Below, piece by piece: positions 22,059-64,000 of a DNA stretch of 64,000 nt (position 1 is the stretch's first letter; each line of letters begins with the position of its first letter). The stretch spans positions 299,501 to 363,500 of the forward strand of contig JAJTWR010000278.1 of the NCBI GenBank assembly GCA_021613335.1. The letters are read 5' to 3'. The notes beneath the pieces were generated by a model. The model had not been told where the DNA came from. It worked only from the letters and a program-made list of their open reading frames with translations, and did no database searches. The DNA is from Whitmania pigra. Lineage: Eukaryota > Annelida > Clitellata > Hirudinida > Haemopidae. The position numbers and the translations under genes were made by a program.

Positions 22059-22686
22059 CAGTGGCGTAACCATGGGGGAAGGGGGCGCAAGCCTAATAGG
22101 AGGGACCCTGCAATTTTTCCAAATCCGATGAATTTTTTTTATTGGTGAGGGTAGGGGGATTCTCAATATGCCATAGGCACAACAATCACGAACCCCGTTA
22201 CTTCATGAATTTATGATAATTGATTTTCTATTCATTTTGTCATATTGATATAATTATCACAATAATTGTAATTTATCAACAATGTGAAATAAAATGTTTA
22301 AACGTTGTACTTACTTACTGTTTCTAAATTAAATTTTCTTTTATCAAAAACGAAGATCAAAATTAAATATGGACGCTTGTTTTCAATCTAACTATAATAA
22401 TTATTGTCAAAACGTTTGATAAAAATCTAATACCAAAAGCCAAACCTTTTAACAAAAACTTGAATTTGACGGTTATTTAAAGTTTTCAGTACAAAAATTA
22501 ATTTACGACGTTATTCAGTTTTCGTTTTATTGTAAAATAATTTACGACTCTAAAATAAAATTAATTAACAAATAAAATAATTGGTAGTTTTGATTTGAAC
22601 ATTTTCAAAAATTTTTCGACTGCTTTCGGGCTTTCGTCCCTTTTCTAAACTTGAGCCCCCCATCATTTTCTCTGGTTGCGCCACTG
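22059..22686 (-). mobile_element. Non-autonomous hAT (MITE-like) with perfect target duplication
   Basis: The termini CAGTGGCGTAACC and GGTTGCGCCACTG are inverted repeats, flanked on both sides by GCGACACC (22051-22058 and 22687-22694). There is no coding capacity. Its left end matches the inverted right end of the neighbouring element at 22735-23972, and its right end matches that element's inverted left end, so it is a deletion derivative of that family inserted in the opposite orientation. Confidence 0.9.
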
Positions 22687-22734
22687 GCGACACCACCTGC
22701 ATAAATTTTAGAGAAAGTGATTCATGTCCATGTT

Positions 22735-23972
22735 CAGGGGCGCAACCAGCGAAAAATGCTGGGGGGGGCTCAAGTTTAGAAAAGCCCGACGCAGTCGAAA
22801 AATTTTTGAAACTGTTCAAATCAATACTACTAATTTTAATTAATAAAGAATTAAAGATAGAACTGATTATTATTATAAGTTTTTATTTATAAGTCTGCAG
22901 TCTTTTTTTGTATCTTTAATAATTTATTAATGAGCTTGACTATCTTCTGTTTCAAAGTTTCAAGCCAGTTAAAGCAACTGTAAAAAAAAAAGTTTATGAT
23001 ATGTTTAAAATTGTAATATGATATGATTGATATCCTAAACATTTCACCTAATCTAAATTATGTATAAAATTAAGATCCTAAACAGTTTAAAACAATTTTG
23101 AAATGTTGTAGTCTAAATTACATTTTGATGTGTTTACAGTTACAAAATAATTTTTCGATCAATCTGTGAAAATCTGTTCACCATTTTATTTACTGGAAGA
23201 AGTGCAGTAGTTGTTTTGTTCACAGATATTCTCAATAAACTTTGCAAACGACAGGCAGACATAGTCGTCCCGAGATGACTTTTAATAAGGCGAAGTTTAG
23301 AAAATGCCCTTTCTGCATCTGATGACGTAAATGTCTGAGTAAGAGCAACATCGAGCATATGCAACTCGGGCTGAATGCTTGTGGCACAGAAAAGATCTTG
23401 TAGTTCGATACACGCATTGGGGTCAGAGTGATCAGCACGTAAACTTGTCGATGTGAATTGGAGCTGTCTTTGCACAGTTTCAGCGTCTTTTCCATGAAGG
23501 TTACAGAATTCCGAAAGCTCGGGAGTCATTGTGCCATTCTGCAAAGCATCAAGAGCAGCCAAGGCAGGGTTGTCAAAACGACATTATCTGATCATCAGAT
23601 AACCAGCGAAAAATGCTGAGGGGGGAGCTCAAGTTTAGACAAGGGACGAAAGCCCGACGCAGTCGAAAAATTTTTGAAACTGTTTAAATCAAAACTACCA
23701 ATTATAATTAATAAAGAATTAAAAATAGAACAGATTATTATTATTATTATTATGAGTTTGACTATCTTCTGTCTACAGTCTTATTTTGTATCTTTAATAA
23801 TTTATTAATGAGTTTGACTATCTTCTGTCTCAAAGTTTCAAACCAGTTAAATCCCCTTACCCCCCCCCCCCACCAAAAAAAAACTGATCGGATTTGGAAA
23901 AATTGCAGGGTCTCTCCTATTAGGCCTGGGGGGGGCTTGCGCCCCCCCTGCCCCCCCCTAGTTGCGCCACTG
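22735..23972 (-). mobile_element. hAT element with perfect target duplication and transposase C-terminus
   Basis: The ends CAGGGGCGCAACCAG and CTAGTTGCGCCACTG are flanked on both sides by exactly TCCATGTT (22727-22734 and 23973-23980). Minus-strand coding at 23140-23562 is the C-terminal dimerisation region. A second copy of the left subterminal region lies at about 23603-23860, so this copy is rearranged. A C-rich and G-rich stretch at 23866-23958 is part of the right end. It lies 48 bp from the related MITE at 22059-22686. Confidence 0.9.
23140..23562 (-). pseudogene. hAT transposase C-terminal domain
   Basis: A 140-codon frame ends in the hAT dimerisation region (LTQTFTSSDAERAFSKLRLI followed by SHLGTTMSACRLQSLLRISV), which resembles the C-terminus of hAT-derived zinc-finger MYM/TTF-type proteins. 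The catalytic core is not present upstream within the element, so this is a remnant. Confidence 0.8.
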
Positions 23973-23980
23973 TCCATGTT

Positions 23981-25223
23981 AACAGCAACATGACATTAAG
24001 TTAATTAATATCAATATTATGATAGAGGTTATAAACAACTACAAATAACTGGTCCATTACGATTATTTAGTAGCTATTTATTGCTTGTTATCATCAATTA
24101 TGATATGAGAGGAAAATTTTACCAGCGTTGATAATGAACGTGTTTTAATCATTTTACACTTATTCGATGTTTTAAATTTCATAAACCATGTGGTTCTGCA
24201 TACTTAAGACGACGACTCAGAAGTTGCTGCAGAGATGTCGTTTAAATTCTCAAAGAAAATAAGATGCAAATCAGAAATAATGAAATATTTATAATAATAA
24301 AATAATAAAATATTTAAAAAATCATTACGATCAGCAGTCGTTGATGATTAGATGGTTCAATTGCGGAGGACAATTCATGTCGGAAGGGTGAATCATGAAT
24401 TAATCTGTTAATTACAGTAATTCACTGCGATGAATTAATTCATGGCGTTTGTTGGTATATCACTTGCAATGCACTGTCGACGTCACCTTTTCTTGAACGT
24501 AAACAAGGCCTAGATTATTTACAATGAACGCTATTTACACATTTCTATACGATCATCGACATAACTGCCATCATTATCATCAGAGAGTTCACGTGGTACA
24601 GTAATTGTTGGCATCAGATAATTTCCTACGAGTCAAAAGTTGTATCAACTGCTCAAAGATGCACAGACTAGATGCTGTCAAGGTCACGCGATTACAATGT
24701 CAAAGGTCAAATCTGAGGTCATCCTAAACTTAACACATTTCGACAAGTGGTTCCAATCGATGGCCAACAACAATGATGTCTGAAAAATAACAAATAACAC
24801 ATGATTAATATGCTGACTAATTATATACTGTTTAAATGGAAGTTGCCAACGACAACAGAAATGATGAATATTCAAAAATGAAGTCAAAAAAATTATAAAA
24901 CAGTTAAAAGGAAATCGCTTGCATTCAGATATGAGCAAAACACAACGAACAATAATAGAAATAATAATATAATAATAATATAATAATAATAATAATAATG
25001 ACATTAACAACAAGAACAATAATAAAATAATGAACATGATTGCCAGTATATCATGAGAGTAGCGTTGCACAAATTCATTGGTCGATGGAGAATGAATGAA
25101 AGCACAAGAGACGAACATCGGCACACGGTGGAACGACCGTGCGAGAGAAATACGCAGACATAGGAGAAAAGCAGACGAGAAGACCCTGATGTGAGGCGAG
25201 CGAATCCTCTGAGAGTCATTCGA
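23981..25223. other. Intergenic region downstream of the xylosyltransferase gene
   Basis: AT-rich DNA without a recognised gene. A TAA-type microsatellite runs at about 24966-25030. No clear poly(A) signal close to the xylosyltransferase stop could be chosen with confidence. Confidence 0.4.
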
Positions 25224-62845
<37,622 letters not shown>

Positions 62846-64000
62846 CTGTAAACGTATGGGATGGGTTTTCGTTTAATACTTCCCTTAATTAAAATATAGT
62901 TATTATTATTACTATTATTATTAATGATGTTGCTGATAGTAAATTATTATACATTTATATATAATGTAATTATTATAATTACAAAAAAGTCGAGTGCAAT
63001 ACTATAACATACTTAAGTTCTTGAACTTAAGCAACACAATTCAAAGTTATTAAACAAAATGATTGCAGTGACAAAAACTGCAACTATTATTGCATATTAT
63101 TATTGTTGTTGATATGTTAGCCATCATCCTTGCTCGTCTGTGCTACTAACTAGCAAAGGAATTCTAATTTCTACAGTGACTTCCTTAGTCTTTGAAAAGT
63201 CTTGAAATAGAATGAGATGTCATGCTCTCAGTCTTAAGTGGATGTTTTTGCATGTTTTCTTCCACTCAGGAAAGTTGCAGAAGATGGAGCCGCATTTTTA
63301 TCCCTTGCAGAAGAGATGCACATAAATGGTGAAGCATTTTAAATTTCATTTTTCGACTGAAATTGAAGACTCCAATTTTTCCAATGTCGAGCACAAATTT
63401 TTGTCAAATGGAAATTATTTGTGTGGAATGAATGACTCAGATAAGGAGGAAAATATTTGATTCTATTAAAATGGAACTTGAAATTATTTGAAAGTTTTAG
63501 AGTCTTGAAATTCACAAGAATTGGAATGTGAAAGTTATTGAACTTTAAAAAGCAAAATCAAACCACTAGTGAGATTGAATTGCTAGGCTAGAACATAAAA
63601 AGGTTTTCACAAGTAGAGAGTGCTTGAGATGCTTTGAGATTAAGAACTTGCATCACTCGAGTCTTTGGTATTATTTTAGAGAAAATTTTTTTTAAATCTT
63701 TGAGGCAAAATCAAGTATTGATGTTGAATTGAACAAATGAAGTTCATGTTAGAAAATGTTTGCAAAACTTTACAACTAATCATGATTACTAATAAAATGG
63801 TTAGAATATAAATCAGGCAATTTAAACAAATCTTAAAATCTCAAATATTTTAGTTCTGCTTGCAATTGTAGGAAGGAAGCAATCTCCAAATCATTTTATA
63901 ATTGCTGAAATTACTTTGCACTGAATCATGTTTCCAACAAACCGCCTTATACATCAATCAAGACCTCTATAGGTTATTTTTCAGTAAAATTAAGAACGGT
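62846..64000. other. Intron sequence at the right edge
   Basis: AT-rich DNA upstream (in gene sense) of the first visible xylosyltransferase exon. A plus-strand splice-like pattern near 63277-63330 was considered and not accepted. Confidence 0.4.

Noticed and set aside
63277..63330. Plus-strand exon-like pattern (acceptor CACTCAG, frame KVAEDGAAFLSLAEEMHIN, donor GTGAAG)
   Set aside because: Too short, on the opposite strand to the gene occupying this region, and without a partner exon in view.

Overview
The window is nuclear DNA of an animal, most likely an invertebrate. It has split genes with GT-AG introns, collagen, ADAMTS-type and xylosyltransferase coding exons, an AT-rich background, abundant microsatellites and a wide range of eukaryotic transposons. 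The WSC-like module in the xylosyltransferase fits an invertebrate arrangement. I cannot name a phylum from the sequence.

Host genes, left to right. (1) 127-1000 (+) is the 3' end of a collagen-like gene whose Gly-X-Y repeats are followed by a short Cys-containing segment and a C-terminal membrane helix. (2) 8138-13473 (-) is a complete 17-exon secreted reprolysin/ADAMTS-like zinc metalloprotease with ShKT-like Cys repeats and no thrombospondin repeats. (3) 25224-62845 (-) is a very long peptide-O-xylosyltransferase gene (XYLT/oxt). It carries an N-terminal Cys-rich exon, a WSC exon, glycosyltransferase catalytic exons and the xylosyltransferase C-terminal domain; its 5' start lies beyond the right edge. 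Exon phases agree throughout except at one junction (27506/27106), and one candidate exon (60131-60190) has an in-frame TGA. Two weaker candidates are a Ser-rich open frame (5604-6203) and a fragmented basic protein (15123-16115).

Everything else is dominated by mobile DNA. There are at least six hAT-type elements, several with exact 8-bp target duplications: 3771-5427, 6315-7121, 19783-21138, 22059-22686, 22735-23972 and 46408-47519. A Helitron with both ends (17085-21923) is itself invaded by a hAT. A Ty3/Gypsy LTR element with identical LTRs (33052-36911) sits in a xylosyltransferase intron. There are pogo/Tigger remnants, a TTAA-flanked inverted-repeat MITE, tRNA-derived SINEs, and several non-LTR retrotransposon pieces. 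Among the last are three copies of a 3' end encoding a possible PD-(D/E)XK-like domain (one flanked by a 94-bp duplication) and one LINE tail embedded in TAA repeats.

From 37 to 60 kb I find no other host gene. That stretch, apparently one or more introns of the xylosyltransferase gene, consists of simple repeats (GATG, GAAT, ATC, TAA types), SINEs, LINE fragments and AT-rich sequence without recognisable signal. No bacterial-type operon, CRISPR array or rRNA gene is present.
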